Part shown: piece by piece, positions 15,090 through 23,561 of the stretch
Layout of the letters: the number at the start of each line of letters is the position of its first letter
Position numbering within the stretch: the first letter of the stretch is position 1
Source of the DNA: Natronobeatus ordinarius
GTDB lineage: Archaea; Halobacteriota; Halobacteria; Halobacteriales; Natrialbaceae
DNA: 64,000 bases
Assembly: GCF_024362485.1 (NCBI RefSeq)
Contig: NZ_CP101456.1
Span: 2,542,001 to 2,606,000 of the forward strand
Direction: 5' to 3'
Notes under the pieces: generated by a model
Database searches by the model: none
Seen by the model: only the letters and a program-made list of their open reading frames with translations
What the model was told of the DNA's origin: nothing
Program-made: the position numbers and the translations under genes

Positions 15090-16019
15090 ATGGATAATAT
15101 AATGAGTGAACTTAATCCTTGTGCCGAATCTACCGATGATTGTACAGCAGCGGACACCTGCGAAGCGTGTGGGGGTTCACTCCAGACGGTCGACGGCGAG
15201 AAAGTCTGCTCCGAGTGCGGCCTTGTCGACACTGTCGACCAACTCGACCGCGGCCCGGAGTGGCGGCGTTCGGAATCGGAGACGAACGTTCGACGGACGG
15301 GTGCACCAGTGGATCGCTCACGGCACGACAATGGGCTGACGACACGGATCGGCTTCGGTCCGGACAGCGACGTGAGCGGCCCGAATGCACGCCAGCTGGT
15401 ACGCATGCGTCGGCTGCACAACCGTGCACGATTCGCCTCGAAAGCCGAGCGAAACAAAGCGTACGGCTTCACGGAAATTCGACGAATCGTCTCGGCGCTG
15501 TCGCTGCCGACGACCGTCAAAGATCAGTCCTGTTCGCTCTTCGATTCGGCACAGACCGAAAACCTGCTCTGTGGCCGATCAATCGAAGGATTCTCGGCCG
15601 GCGCGGTGTACGCGGCCTGTCGCGTTCAGTCGATCGCCCGGACGATCGAAGAGGTCGTGACGGTCGCACGAGCCGACCGAGACGAACTGCTCGTGGCCTA
15701 CGACGCACTCAACCAGGAACTCGGCCTCCCTGTGGGACCGATCTCGCCGCTCGAGTACCTGCCTCGATATGCCACGGCGCTCGGCCTCGACAGCGAGTGT
15801 GAGGCGCGCGCCCGGGAGTACGCAAAAGCGTTCGTCGAGTCGGAGTCCCTGGGCGGGAAGAACCCAAGCGGCGTCGCCGCAGCCTGTCTGTACGTCGCCG
15901 CCTCCGAGCAGGGCGTCGACGTGAGACAGGCCGATGCGGCCGACGTAGCCGACGTCTCGCGGATGACGATCCACTCGAGGATATCGGAGCTAAAGCAGCT
16001 TCGCTATAGTAACAACTGA
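15090..16019 (+). CDS. Transcription initiation factor IIB (TFB) paralogue
   Basis: This 309-residue protein has the full TFB layout. A zinc ribbon has two CxxC pairs (CEACGG and CSECGL, about residues 28-50), the B-finger has LDRGPEWRR, and two cyclin-fold repeats follow (about 110-200 and 205-305, with GRSIEGFSAGAVYAACR and LGGKNPSGVAAACLYVAASE). TFB recruits RNA polymerase to TATA/TBP promoters and recognises BRE. Haloarchaea carry many TFB copies with distinct target sets. The C-terminal recognition helix (VADVSRMTIHSRISELKQLR) differs from the common TFB form (TEVTIRNRYKEL), so a specialised promoter set is plausible. A second Met at 15102 is an alternative start. The last codons (TAT AGT AAC AAC TGA) lie in a palindromic element. 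Confidence 0.93.
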   Translation: MDNIMSELNPCAESTDDCTAADTCEACGGSLQTVDGEKVCSECGLVDTVDQLDRGPEWRRSESETNVRRTGAPVDRSRHDNGLTTRIGFGPDSDVSGPNARQLVRMRRLHNRARFASKAERNKAYGFTEIRRIVSALSLPTTVKDQSCSLFDSAQTENLLCGRSIEGFSAGAVYAACRVQSIARTIEEVVTVARADRDELLVAYDALNQELGLPVGPISPLEYLPRYATALGLDSECEARAREYAKAFVESESLGGKNPSGVAAACLYVAASEQGVDVRQADAADVADVSRMTIHSRISELKQLRYSNN

Positions 16020-16127
16020 AACGATTTACACACTGCTCGCAGCAGAGCGGCCAGTACTGACGGAATCTCGCCAGTACTGGCCGCTGAGTCGCGAGCAGGT
16101 GTGCAATGACTTTCAGTGGCTACTATA
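16005..16127. mobile_element. Palindromic MITE-like element, family A, copy 3
   Basis: This 123-bp element begins tatagtaacaactgaaacga and ends ctttcagtggctactata. The outer ends pair as imperfect inverted repeats (TATAGTA, ACTGAAA and CACAC in the same order). Inner stems are tgctcgc (16034-16040) with gcgagca (16091-16097), and gcggccagtactg (16047-16059) with cagtactggccgc (16072-16084), so almost the whole element can fold into one hairpin. Its left end carries the last four sense codons and the stop codon of the TFB gene. No transposase is encoded, so a transposase in trans would be needed for movement. Confidence 0.78.
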
Positions 16128-16234
16128 ACTTGTTCGGCTTCCGTCGGTGAGTCGGCCACTGCTGAGCGTCAGGTGGGCCACTCGAGGCCCCGCTGCTGCC
16201 TAACTTCAAAAGGGAAGAAGGGAACAATAGCGGC

Positions 16235-17533
16235 ATGATCGCCATCGCTGGATCGAAAGGGGGGTGTGGAACGTCGACGGTAACGCTCGGACTCGCCGAA
16301 GCGTTCGCCCGTGCGGACACGCCAGCGCTCGCCATCGATGCGGATAGACAGCTCCCGAACCTCCACGTAATGGCTGGTCTCGATCGGGAGCCGACGCTCG
16401 CCGAAATCGACGACGGCGTCGATCTTCGTGAGGTCGCCCAACCACACCCGCGATCGCCGACTGTCGGCGTCGTCCCCGCGCCGAAGCCGTCCGATCCGTT
16501 CGAATTCGACTCACTCGACGATTACCTCGACGCCGATGGGACACAGGTGTTGATCGACTGCCCCTCCGGTGCCGGCCCGGACGTCGTCGATCCGTTGCGT
16601 CAGGCAGCGGGGGTAATCGTCGTCGGTGCAGACACCGAGCGGAGCCTCGAGGCCGCAGAAACGACGATCGAGATGGCTCGTCGACTCGGCGTCCCCGTCT
16701 ACGGGGCCGTTCTGAACCGCCGTTCAGAAATCCCATCGCGGGCGACCCGCTGGGAGGGCGTCCCACTGTTAGGCTGTGTTCCCGATCGGACATCGCCACT
16801 GGTGAACGACGAGGTCACAGCGGCGTTCGACGAAATCGTCGAGCGACTGTCTGCCCAGTCGCCGGTCGACCGAGCACCACCGGCGTTCGCCGGCGATCGA
16901 CTGCCCACCGGGACGAACGAACTCGACCGCCGACTCGGTGGCGGGATCCCTGCCGGATCCGTCGTTGCACTCGTAGCCGATCCGGCCAGCCAGGCAGAAC
17001 AGCTCCTCTATCGCGCCACCGACGTCCGCGGAACGCTCTACCTCTCGACGGAACGATCGCGCAACGGCGTCCGTCGCGCGATGGAGTCTGCGTCGGTCAC
17101 ATCGGGTGCCCCTACGATCAGGAGTGTAACCGGTGAAGACGCGCTCGAGGAGGCGACCGCGCTGATCGAGAAGCTCCCGGACGCGGCGAATCTGATCGTC
17201 GACCCGATCGACGGGTTAGAGAGACGAAACAGGTCGGCGTACGTCTCGTTCCTCGACGCGCTTACGGCGCGGATAGACGAGACCGACGGCCTCGCTATCT
17301 TGCACTGTCTCGACGACTCCCCGAATCGATCGGCAACGCTCCGCGCCGCCGATGCGGTGTTCGAACTCGAGGCCGTTGCGCCCGGCGTCGGCACCGACGT
17401 CGAACACTACCTGACGGTGCCCAAGTACCGTCCGGACGCGGGATTCACCGAAACGATCGAACTCGAGTTCGCCGACCGAAACGGCGTGGCGCCGATCGAA
17501 TCACCGCCGAACCCGAACGAAGAGAACCGATGA
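16235..17533 (+). CDS. MinD-like / KaiC-like fusion protein with degenerate P-loops
   Basis: This 432-residue protein has two ATPase-like domains. Residues 1-210 resemble MinD/ParA (MIAIAGSKGGCGTSTVTLGL, ALAIDADRQLPNLHVM, LIDCPSGAGPDVVDPLRQA), but the second Walker A lysine is replaced (KGGCGTST instead of KGGxGKST). Residues 220-430 resemble the KaiC/RadA superfamily entry (LPTGTNELDRRLGGGIPAGS), but the P-loop region (VADPASQAEQ) has no GxxxxGK[ST]. So ATP hydrolysis is doubtful in both halves, and a regulatory or scaffold role is more likely. It overlaps the next gene by four bases and forms a likely operon with two membrane RCK_C-type proteins. The function is unknown. Confidence 0.8.
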   Translation: MIAIAGSKGGCGTSTVTLGLAEAFARADTPALAIDADRQLPNLHVMAGLDREPTLAEIDDGVDLREVAQPHPRSPTVGVVPAPKPSDPFEFDSLDDYLDADGTQVLIDCPSGAGPDVVDPLRQAAGVIVVGADTERSLEAAETTIEMARRLGVPVYGAVLNRRSEIPSRATRWEGVPLLGCVPDRTSPLVNDEVTAAFDEIVERLSAQSPVDRAPPAFAGDRLPTGTNELDRRLGGGIPAGSVVALVADPASQAEQLLYRATDVRGTLYLSTERSRNGVRRAMESASVTSGAPTIRSVTGEDALEEATALIEKLPDAANLIVDPIDGLERRNRSAYVSFLDALTARIDETDGLAILHCLDDSPNRSATLRAADAVFELEAVAPGVGTDVEHYLTVPKYRPDAGFTETIELEFADRNGVAPIESPPNPNEENR

Positions 17534-18681
17534 CCGAGCTTCCATACGAGTCACTGGTCGGCGTTTCGTACGGCCTGCTGACTGGATTCGTTCCCGCCAT
17601 ACTAGTCGGACTGACCGCGATCGGCGCGACCGTCTTTCGGAACCGTCCGCTTCCCGCCGGTGCCGGCGTCGTCACCGTCCCGGTCGCGGTCGCACTCACC
17701 GTCGCGATGGGCGTCATCGACCCAGGAGCGGGCCTCTCACACGGGTATCGGTTCTCGATGGTGGCGATCGTCACCGGCCTGCTCGGCGTCGTCGCGGTGA
17801 GCTACGGTAACCGGATCGCCACCGAATTTCCACAGGACCGGACGGTTCCGATCGTCAGGGGACAGGTCCTCTCGGCGGACGCGATCGACGCCGTCGACGC
17901 GATGGGGCACGTGACGATCCGTCCGACCGGTTCGATCCGCGAGTTCGAGGGCTACCCGCCGTTACCCCCCGCGCTGCGCACCGCCCTCGAGGACGGTGCC
18001 TGGCGGTTCCCGGCCGACCTCCAGCTCTCGGAACTGGAGCGTCGGCTCGAGTGTCGTCTCGAGGCCGAGTACGACCTCTCGCTCGTCGGGGTCTCGATCG
18101 ACGGACGCGGCCGGGCGACGATCGCTGCTGCCCCACCGGCCAAAGGTGTGGCCACGACGCTCCCGGCGGGAACCCGGGCGGTGACGGTGTCCGGACTCCT
18201 CCCGACCGGGATCGAACCCGGCGACACCGTCGCGGTCGAGACCGGTGAAACTGCCGTCCGCGCGACGGTGCTCTCGGTCGGGACGGAGGTCGACGGGTCG
18301 GATCCGGCCGAGGAGCGTCGATCGGACGCCGACACCCTCGCGACGACCCATCGAACCGCGGATCTCGGTTTCGACGGTGGAGAGGGGCAACTCACGGTCG
18401 CCGTCGAGACGTCCGACGCCGGACGGTTGCTCGAGGGAACGAGACACCGTATCGCAGTCCTGCCGAATGGTGACAACCACGAGTTCGAGGTGGCAGCGCT
18501 CCTTGAAGCGGCCGGTCAGCCCGTAACCGTGATCGACGGTCCCGATGCCGATTCGATCACATCCATGGAGGTGCTCGGGGTGCACGACGACGAGGGGTGG
18601 CAGTTCGCCGTCGGTGACGAACACGCAACCGGGGGAGATCGGGCGTTCGTCGCAGGACCCAAGCAGGTGGTGAGCGAGTGA
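17530..18681 (+). CDS. Membrane protein with RCK_C (TrkA-C)-like domains, paralogue 1
   Basis: This 383-residue protein starts with three hydrophobic helices (about residues 10-35, 40-63 and 75-95), then a soluble region. The soluble part includes a segment conserved with the next gene (ECRLEAEYDLSLVGVSIDGR), a domain (AVTVSGLLPTGIEPGDTVAV) and a C-terminal domain whose end (FAVGDEHATGGDRAFVAGP) resembles the final strands of RCK_C ligand-binding domains of K+ channels and transporters. No pore or TrkH-like partner is present, so it is not itself a transporter. It overlaps both neighbours by about four bases, which indicates translational coupling. Confidence 0.7.
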   Translation: MTELPYESLVGVSYGLLTGFVPAILVGLTAIGATVFRNRPLPAGAGVVTVPVAVALTVAMGVIDPGAGLSHGYRFSMVAIVTGLLGVVAVSYGNRIATEFPQDRTVPIVRGQVLSADAIDAVDAMGHVTIRPTGSIREFEGYPPLPPALRTALEDGAWRFPADLQLSELERRLECRLEAEYDLSLVGVSIDGRGRATIAAAPPAKGVATTLPAGTRAVTVSGLLPTGIEPGDTVAVETGETAVRATVLSVGTEVDGSDPAEERRSDADTLATTHRTADLGFDGGEGQLTVAVETSDAGRLLEGTRHRIAVLPNGDNHEFEVAALLEAAGQPVTVIDGPDADSITSMEVLGVHDDEGWQFAVGDEHATGGDRAFVAGPKQVVSE

Positions 18682-19832
18682 TGCTCGACCGTCTGGACCT
18701 CATCGGGCTGTTGCGAGAGGCCGCAATCGGCGTCGCCGGCACGACGCTGGTAGCGGCAGTCGTCGGCCTGCTTGTGGCAGCGGGATACCGGTGGATGACG
18801 ACCAGGGCATCCCCGGACGGGATGCCAGTTCTGGTCGGCCTCTCGGTAGTTACCGGCTACCTCTGGTACGTCGTTCTCGGCTCGAGCACCCTCGTCGGAG
18901 ACGTTCCCCTCGATCACCAGTTCAGCGCTGGCTATCTGCTCGCGGTGTTCGCGAGTAGTGGGTTCGTCGCGTCAGCCAGTGGCCGCCTCGGCGACCGAAT
19001 CGCCTGTCAGGTCGTCGACCTCACGAGAATCGACGAACGCGGTGAGGCGGCCGACGCGGTTCGATCCGCGAGGCTCGCCATCGACGTCGGGCTTCCCGAG
19101 ACCATCGAAGACGCGGACGGCTATCGGCCGATCGATGCGTCGGTGCGTCGATCGCTGTCCGGAACGACCGTCAGGCTACCACACGGACTCGCCGTCTCGG
19201 AGCAATCCAACCGGATCGAACGCCACCTCGAGCGCGACTACGACGTCGGGTACGCCAACGTCACGATGGCAGACGATGGAACCGTCGACCGCGTCCTCGT
19301 CGGCCACCGACCCACCGGCCTGGGTTCGATGCTTCCGCCACGGACCGTCGCGCTCGCGATCAGCGCCGATCCCGCACACGACGCGACCCTCGGCGATCCA
19401 GTCGAGATCTGGTCGGCCGAGGAGGAGAGCCGACTGGTCGCGACCGGGACACTCCGGAGCGCCAACGGTTCGATCGCGACGGTCATCGTCGACGCCGACG
19501 CCGCAGCTTCGCTCTCGGCCGACGAACGCTACCGACTGGTCACCCGTCCCGACGATCCAACCGACGGGTACGAATTCGCCTCGACACTCCGGACGGTCGA
19601 CGAGACGGTCGATGCAACGACCGTCGAACCCGACGGACCACTCGATGGCGAGTTCGCCGGCTGGTTACCCGGACAGGTGCTCGTTATCGACCGCGACGGC
19701 GACCTCCTCACCCTCCCCGACGACAGCGAAACGCTGACCGCGGGTGATGAGCTCTGGCTCCTCGCCTCTCCGGACGACCTGGAAGCGTTCGACGGCGCGC
19801 CGGCCGACGGAGAGCCGACCGGATCGGTGTAG
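18681..19832 (+). CDS. Membrane protein with RCK_C (TrkA-C)-like domains, paralogue 2
   Basis: This roughly 383-residue protein has the same plan as the gene before it: N-terminal helices (about residues 12-35, 50-70 and 80-98), then the shared segment ERHLERDYDVGYANVTMADD, a barrel-like part (PPRTVALAISADPAHDA), and a C-terminal RCK_C-like end (LPDDSETLTAGDELWLLASP, then DDLEAF). RCK_C domains bind small ligands, such as cyclic dinucleotides or ions, in other proteins. A GTG at 18678 is an alternative start; the ATG at 18681 overlaps the previous stop codon by one base. The two paralogues may form a heteromer in the membrane, which is an inference. Confidence 0.7.
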   Translation: MLDRLDLIGLLREAAIGVAGTTLVAAVVGLLVAAGYRWMTTRASPDGMPVLVGLSVVTGYLWYVVLGSSTLVGDVPLDHQFSAGYLLAVFASSGFVASASGRLGDRIACQVVDLTRIDERGEAADAVRSARLAIDVGLPETIEDADGYRPIDASVRRSLSGTTVRLPHGLAVSEQSNRIERHLERDYDVGYANVTMADDGTVDRVLVGHRPTGLGSMLPPRTVALAISADPAHDATLGDPVEIWSAEEESRLVATGTLRSANGSIATVIVDADAAASLSADERYRLVTRPDDPTDGYEFASTLRTVDETVDATTVEPDGPLDGEFAGWLPGQVLVIDRDGDLLTLPDDSETLTAGDELWLLASPDDLEAFDGAPADGEPTGSV

Positions 19833-19835
19833 AAG

Positions 19836-19843
19836 TTTAAATT
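19836..19843 (+). promoter_or_regulatory. TATA-like box before the 121-residue protein and minD
   Basis: The sequence tttaaatt stands in a GC-rich region, about 26 bases before the ATG at 19866. The spacing fits a leaderless transcript. It suggests that the last two genes of the MinD/RCK_C block can be transcribed separately from the first three. Confidence 0.45.
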
Positions 19844-19865
19844 TCGGTACGATCACAGTAGCAGT

Positions 19866-20231
19866 ATGGTGGAGGTCGAGACGAACGCCGAACGGACGAG
19901 GGAGGTTACGAGAGTCGCGGTCGTGGTCAGGAACACGCAGTCGACGCCACAGACCGTCCGTCTGCGAAGCCTGCTCGACGGCCCCGTCTGGCCGCCACGC
20001 CGTAACGGCGTCGTCGATCCACGGTGGAACGACGGCGTCTGGGAGACGACGATTCGACCGGATCGCAGCCGCGGCATCGGTTTCGCCAGCCCGGCGCAGC
20101 CGGTCGATCCCGCAGTCGAGGTCGTCTCGAGTGACCGCCGCGTGGCCGTCGGCGATCGGACACCGGAGACGGTGCTCGCCGACCTCGACGACTGGCGCCC
20201 GACGAACGAGGTGCTCGAACGAGAGCGATGA
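19866..20231 (+). CDS. Conserved-looking hypothetical protein next to MinD
   Basis: This 121-residue soluble protein has no recognised catalytic motif. Its sequence suggests a beta-sandwich: VAVVVRNTQSTPQTVRLRSL near residue 18, then PVWPPRRNGVVDPRWNDGVW and IRPDRSRGIGFASPAQP. This resembles extracellular or accessory beta-domains, but there is no signal peptide. It overlaps the intact MinD gene by four bases (ATGA), so the two proteins are probably made in fixed proportion and may act together. I recall similar small genes beside minD in other haloarchaea, but I could not check this. Confidence 0.65.
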   Translation: MVEVETNAERTREVTRVAVVVRNTQSTPQTVRLRSLLDGPVWPPRRNGVVDPRWNDGVWETTIRPDRSRGIGFASPAQPVDPAVEVVSSDRRVAVGDRTPETVLADLDDWRPTNEVLERER

Positions 20232-20926
20232 TCGTCGCCGTCTCGGGAGGAAAAGGCGGCGTCGGCAAATCGACGACGGCGTGGAACCTCGGCCGCGAAC
20301 TCGACGCCGTCGTCGTCGACGCCGATCTGGCGACCGCCGACCTCCCACCAGGTACTGGCCCCGACCTCCACGACGTCCTCGCCGGCCGCGTCGAGCCGGT
20401 CGACGCGATCGAAGACGTCGGTCCGGTGACGCTCCTCCCCTGTGGGCGAACGCTCTCTGGAGCCCGTGCGTCGAACCTCGAGGAACTCGGTCGGGTACTC
20501 CGACGCGTCGAACGGGAGTGGGGGCGCGTCGTCGTCGACTGTCCCGCGGGACTCGCCCGTGACGTCGGAATCGAACTCCGGAACGCCGACCTCGCAGTGC
20601 TCGTCACGACGCCGAACGAGGCAGCACTGGTCGACGCGTTCCGGGCGTACAGACTCACAGAAGCGCTCCAGACGCCGGTCGCATCCGCCGTTCTGAACAA
20701 GACCGACCGCGAGGCCCACGAGGAGGTCGCTGACCGACTCGGTCGAGCACTCGGCGTCGAGATAACGCGCGTCGATCGTCAACAGGCGGTCGCCGACGCA
20801 CAGGCCCGGTGGATGCCAGTCCGCGATCACGCGCCCGACGCACAGGCAGTCGAGGCGTTCCGATCGGTCGCGGACCGACTCGAACGAGCACAGGCACGGC
20901 TCTCCGGACGCTCCACTTCCGGCTGA
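20228..20926 (+). CDS. MinD/ParA-family ATPase
   Basis: This 232-residue protein has an intact deviant Walker A motif (VSGGKGGVGKSTTAWNLG, residues 4-21), a switch I-like Asp (VVDADLATADLP), Walker B (VVVDCPAGLARD) and the conserved VLVTTPNEAALVDAFRAYRL and SAVLNKTDRE segments of MinD. Such ATPases cycle between membrane-bound ATP dimers and free monomers to position cell components. Haloarchaeal MinD paralogues have roles in placing motility and chemotaxis structures. Here the context is two membrane RCK_C-like proteins and a degenerate MinD-KaiC fusion. The next gene block encodes a pilus-like system, but a link is only a guess. Confidence 0.85.
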   Translation: MIVAVSGGKGGVGKSTTAWNLGRELDAVVVDADLATADLPPGTGPDLHDVLAGRVEPVDAIEDVGPVTLLPCGRTLSGARASNLEELGRVLRRVEREWGRVVVDCPAGLARDVGIELRNADLAVLVTTPNEAALVDAFRAYRLTEALQTPVASAVLNKTDREAHEEVADRLGRALGVEITRVDRQQAVADAQARWMPVRDHAPDAQAVEAFRSVADRLERAQARLSGRSTSG

Positions 20927-20954
20927 ACACAATCCTGAGAGACTGTAGAACTCA

Positions 20955-21063
20955 TACTACTGGACAACAGTCAGTGAACACTCGATCGCGCCGTGACCGG
21001 CCATCGGACTCGCTGACGGCCGGTCGCGTGCGATCGATGGGTGAACCGTTTTCTCCGGCAGTA
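20955..21063. mobile_element. Palindromic MITE-like element, family B, copy 1
   Basis: This 109-bp element starts tactactggacaacagtcag and ends accgttttctccggcagta. The two ends are imperfect inverted repeats, and the centre has a stem (gaccggcc with ggccggtc). The reverse complement of 23665-23773 aligns with it along its whole length without gaps, with 9 mismatches by my hand count. The two copies lie in opposite orientation on either side of the GLUG-motif surface protein gene. Confidence 0.85.
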
Positions 21064-21136
21064 TCAGTACAGCAGTCCGGAGGCGCTCAGTTTTCGAGCG
21101 ACTCGAGCAAGCGCTCCGACGTCACCTCGCCGTCGT

Positions 21137-23452
21137 TCACCGGCGCCGAGCGACGGCGGCGAGCGCGAGCGCAACCGCGAGGACGGCAGCAACGGCGGTG
21201 AGTCCAGGGATACTGTCGTCGTCGGCGCCGGCATCGTCACCGGTTGCCATCGCAGCGCTGTCGCCAGCCGCTTCGACGGCGACACTGACCTCACGCTCGT
21301 CGTCCGGCGACGCGATTCCGACGGTGACGTCGCCGTCGGTGTCGAACGTGACGTCGAACTGGATGGGTTCGGAATCGCCCGAATCCAGCGTGACTGTCTG
21401 CGTGTCCTGAACCTCGCCGTCGATCCTGAGCTCGAGTTCGGCGTCGTCCTCGCCGCCGCCGACGTTCGTCACCGTTGCCGAAACCGTCTCCTGCTCACCC
21501 TCCTCGACCGACTCGGGGGCGTCGAGGTCCTCGATTTCGAATTCGGCCGGCTCGAGAATCTCGACGATACCAGTCTCCGTCTCGTTGTGCCGTTCGACGA
21601 CGTGCGTCGCCGTGCCCTGCTCGTCGTGTGCGTAGCTGATCGGGTCGGCCGAGCCGTCGGCGTCGATCTCGACGACCTCCGTCGCGACGCGGTCGCCGTC
21701 GACGCGGAGTTCGACGGTCTCGAGGACAGGCGTGTCGAGGTCGGTCGCGAACTCGAGGCCGATCTCGTACTCGCTGCCTTCGGCGGCTTCGTCGGGGAGT
21801 TCGATCGCCTCGAGGGAGACGTTTTCGGCGTCGACGACGGTCAGTTCACCGTAAGGCTCGTCGTCGACCGTCACGGTTCCGGACTCGGCTGCGGTCCACT
21901 CGATTGACTCGGTCGTTTTTTCGTCGGCCCCGAGCTGGAGCTGCGTCGAGGTGACGTCTTCGTCACCCACCGCAACGCTGACGCGTTCGGAGCCGGGACC
22001 GCCGGTGTTCTCGTAGGTCGCATCGAGGCCGACGGTCGTGCCCTCGACGGCAGCCTCGACGTCGAACTCGGCGTCGACGAACGCGATGTTCGGCGGCTCG
22101 AGCACTTCGACGGTAACGGTATCGCTCTCGCCAGCGACGGTCGCCGTGATCTCGGTCTCACCGACCGAGTTCGCCTCGAGCACCCCCTCCGAGACGGACG
22201 CGACGGCTGCTTCGGAGTCGTAGTCGGCGACCTCCGAAGCGGTAACCGTCGAGCCGTCGTCGAGCGTGAGTTCGACGGTGACGGGAGTCGTTTCGCCCTC
22301 GCCGATGGCGGATTGGGAGACCGACAGGTCGACGGCTTCGACCTGCCACTCGAGGACCGGATACTCGTCGGTGGCCGTCCAGAAGTTGTCGAAGTCGAAG
22401 TCCACGTTCCGTTCGGCGTCGGCACCCGTCAGTTCGGTGGTTCGAAGACCGGTTCCGAAGTCGCTATCTTCACCGGTCGAGTCGAGAGCGGAGCGCCTCG
22501 TGTCGTAATAGACGTTCGAGACGGTCCCATCACTCACGTACCTGGAATGGTATTCGGCGCCGACCAACGCCCCGGTCGTATCATCGCCAGTGACGTCCAC
22601 GGCGACGTATCCGTCGCTGACGGGACCGGCGAACCAGCCGACCAGACCGCCGACCTCACTCTCTCCCGAGACGGTGCCAGTTACGTAGCTGTTTCTCACT
22701 CCGTCGTCTGCATTGTTCCACCCGATTAGTCCGCCCACTCGATCGTTCCCTTCCACAGTCACAGTTGCGTACGAGTGGACGATCGATTGCTCGCTGTTGT
22801 CGCCGACCAGTCCACCGACATACTCGTCGCCGGTCACCTCGACGTCGGCCATCGACCGTTCGATCGTGGCGCCCTCATCTCCGCGAGCGACGAGACCTGC
22901 CGTCCAGCGGTCCTGTCCCTCGACGGACCCGGTCACCGAGACTGACTTGATCGTGCCGTGGTTGTCTGCAACGGCGCCGGCAACGTTGCGATCACTGCTG
23001 AACACATCGACGTTCTCGAACCGAACGTTCTTGATTGTGCCATCGTTCTCACCGAACGGGGCCACGTGAGATTCGCCGGGTCGGTCGATAGCGAGGTCAG
23101 TGATGGTGTGACCCTGTCCATCGAACGTGCCACTGAACGGCGTTCTCGTTCGATCCCCGTACTCGCCATCGCCGATCGGTTCGAAGCCAGCGCCAGCGTT
23201 CCAGCGGTCGGTTTCACTGGCGTCGATATCGTTCCCGAGAACGTAGTGGGCCTCGAGATCCTGGTTCATCGCCTGTAACTCTTCGACAGTGGTTATGACG
23301 TAGGGGTCGTCTTCGGTACCGTCACCGTCCAGCGATTCCAGTTCAGCGGCCTCGTCGGCGGCTGCCGAGCCGGCGAGGACGAGACCGATCCCGAGTGCGA
23401 CGACTACGAGAGCCACCAGTCGCGTCCCGTCGTCCGTAATCAGCGGGGCCAT
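21137..23452 (-). CDS. GLUG-motif surface protein with PGF-CTERM-like anchor
   Basis: This roughly 771-residue secreted protein has several parts. An N-terminal signal sequence (LVALVVVALGIGLVLAGSAA) is followed by a beta-helix-like region with GLUG motifs (EYVGGLVGDN, DRVGGLIGWNN, EVGGLVGWFAG) at about residues 85-320. Ig-like or bacterial Ig-2-like modules come next (about 370-450, SVSQSAIGEGETTPVTVELT). CARDB-like modules follow at about 450-540 and 650-730, and the protein ends in a Thr-poor linker, a PGLTAVAAVLAVALALAAVA helix and RRR. The last part resembles the PGF-CTERM signal processed by archaeosortase A, with Leu instead of Phe. It is probably a cell-surface adhesin or matrix protein. 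The start at 23452 lies about 26 bases after a TATA-like acaataag on the minus strand. Inverted mobile elements flank the gene. Confidence 0.83.
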   Translation of the reverse strand: MAPLITDDGTRLVALVVVALGIGLVLAGSAAADEAAELESLDGDGTEDDPYVITTVEELQAMNQDLEAHYVLGNDIDASETDRWNAGAGFEPIGDGEYGDRTRTPFSGTFDGQGHTITDLAIDRPGESHVAPFGENDGTIKNVRFENVDVFSSDRNVAGAVADNHGTIKSVSVTGSVEGQDRWTAGLVARGDEGATIERSMADVEVTGDEYVGGLVGDNSEQSIVHSYATVTVEGNDRVGGLIGWNNADDGVRNSYVTGTVSGESEVGGLVGWFAGPVSDGYVAVDVTGDDTTGALVGAEYHSRYVSDGTVSNVYYDTRRSALDSTGEDSDFGTGLRTTELTGADAERNVDFDFDNFWTATDEYPVLEWQVEAVDLSVSQSAIGEGETTPVTVELTLDDGSTVTASEVADYDSEAAVASVSEGVLEANSVGETEITATVAGESDTVTVEVLEPPNIAFVDAEFDVEAAVEGTTVGLDATYENTGGPGSERVSVAVGDEDVTSTQLQLGADEKTTESIEWTAAESGTVTVDDEPYGELTVVDAENVSLEAIELPDEAAEGSEYEIGLEFATDLDTPVLETVELRVDGDRVATEVVEIDADGSADPISYAHDEQGTATHVVERHNETETGIVEILEPAEFEIEDLDAPESVEEGEQETVSATVTNVGGGEDDAELELRIDGEVQDTQTVTLDSGDSEPIQFDVTFDTDGDVTVGIASPDDEREVSVAVEAAGDSAAMATGDDAGADDDSIPGLTAVAAVLAVALALAAVARRR

Positions 23453-23561
23453 CACCCGGTTTGATTCCCGACCGTACTTATTGTTTTACGGCAATGATTG
23501 CCACGGAGTAACAGTAATCATGGCTGATCCTGGTCGCCAGTTACTGCCGTGACGACAAGCG

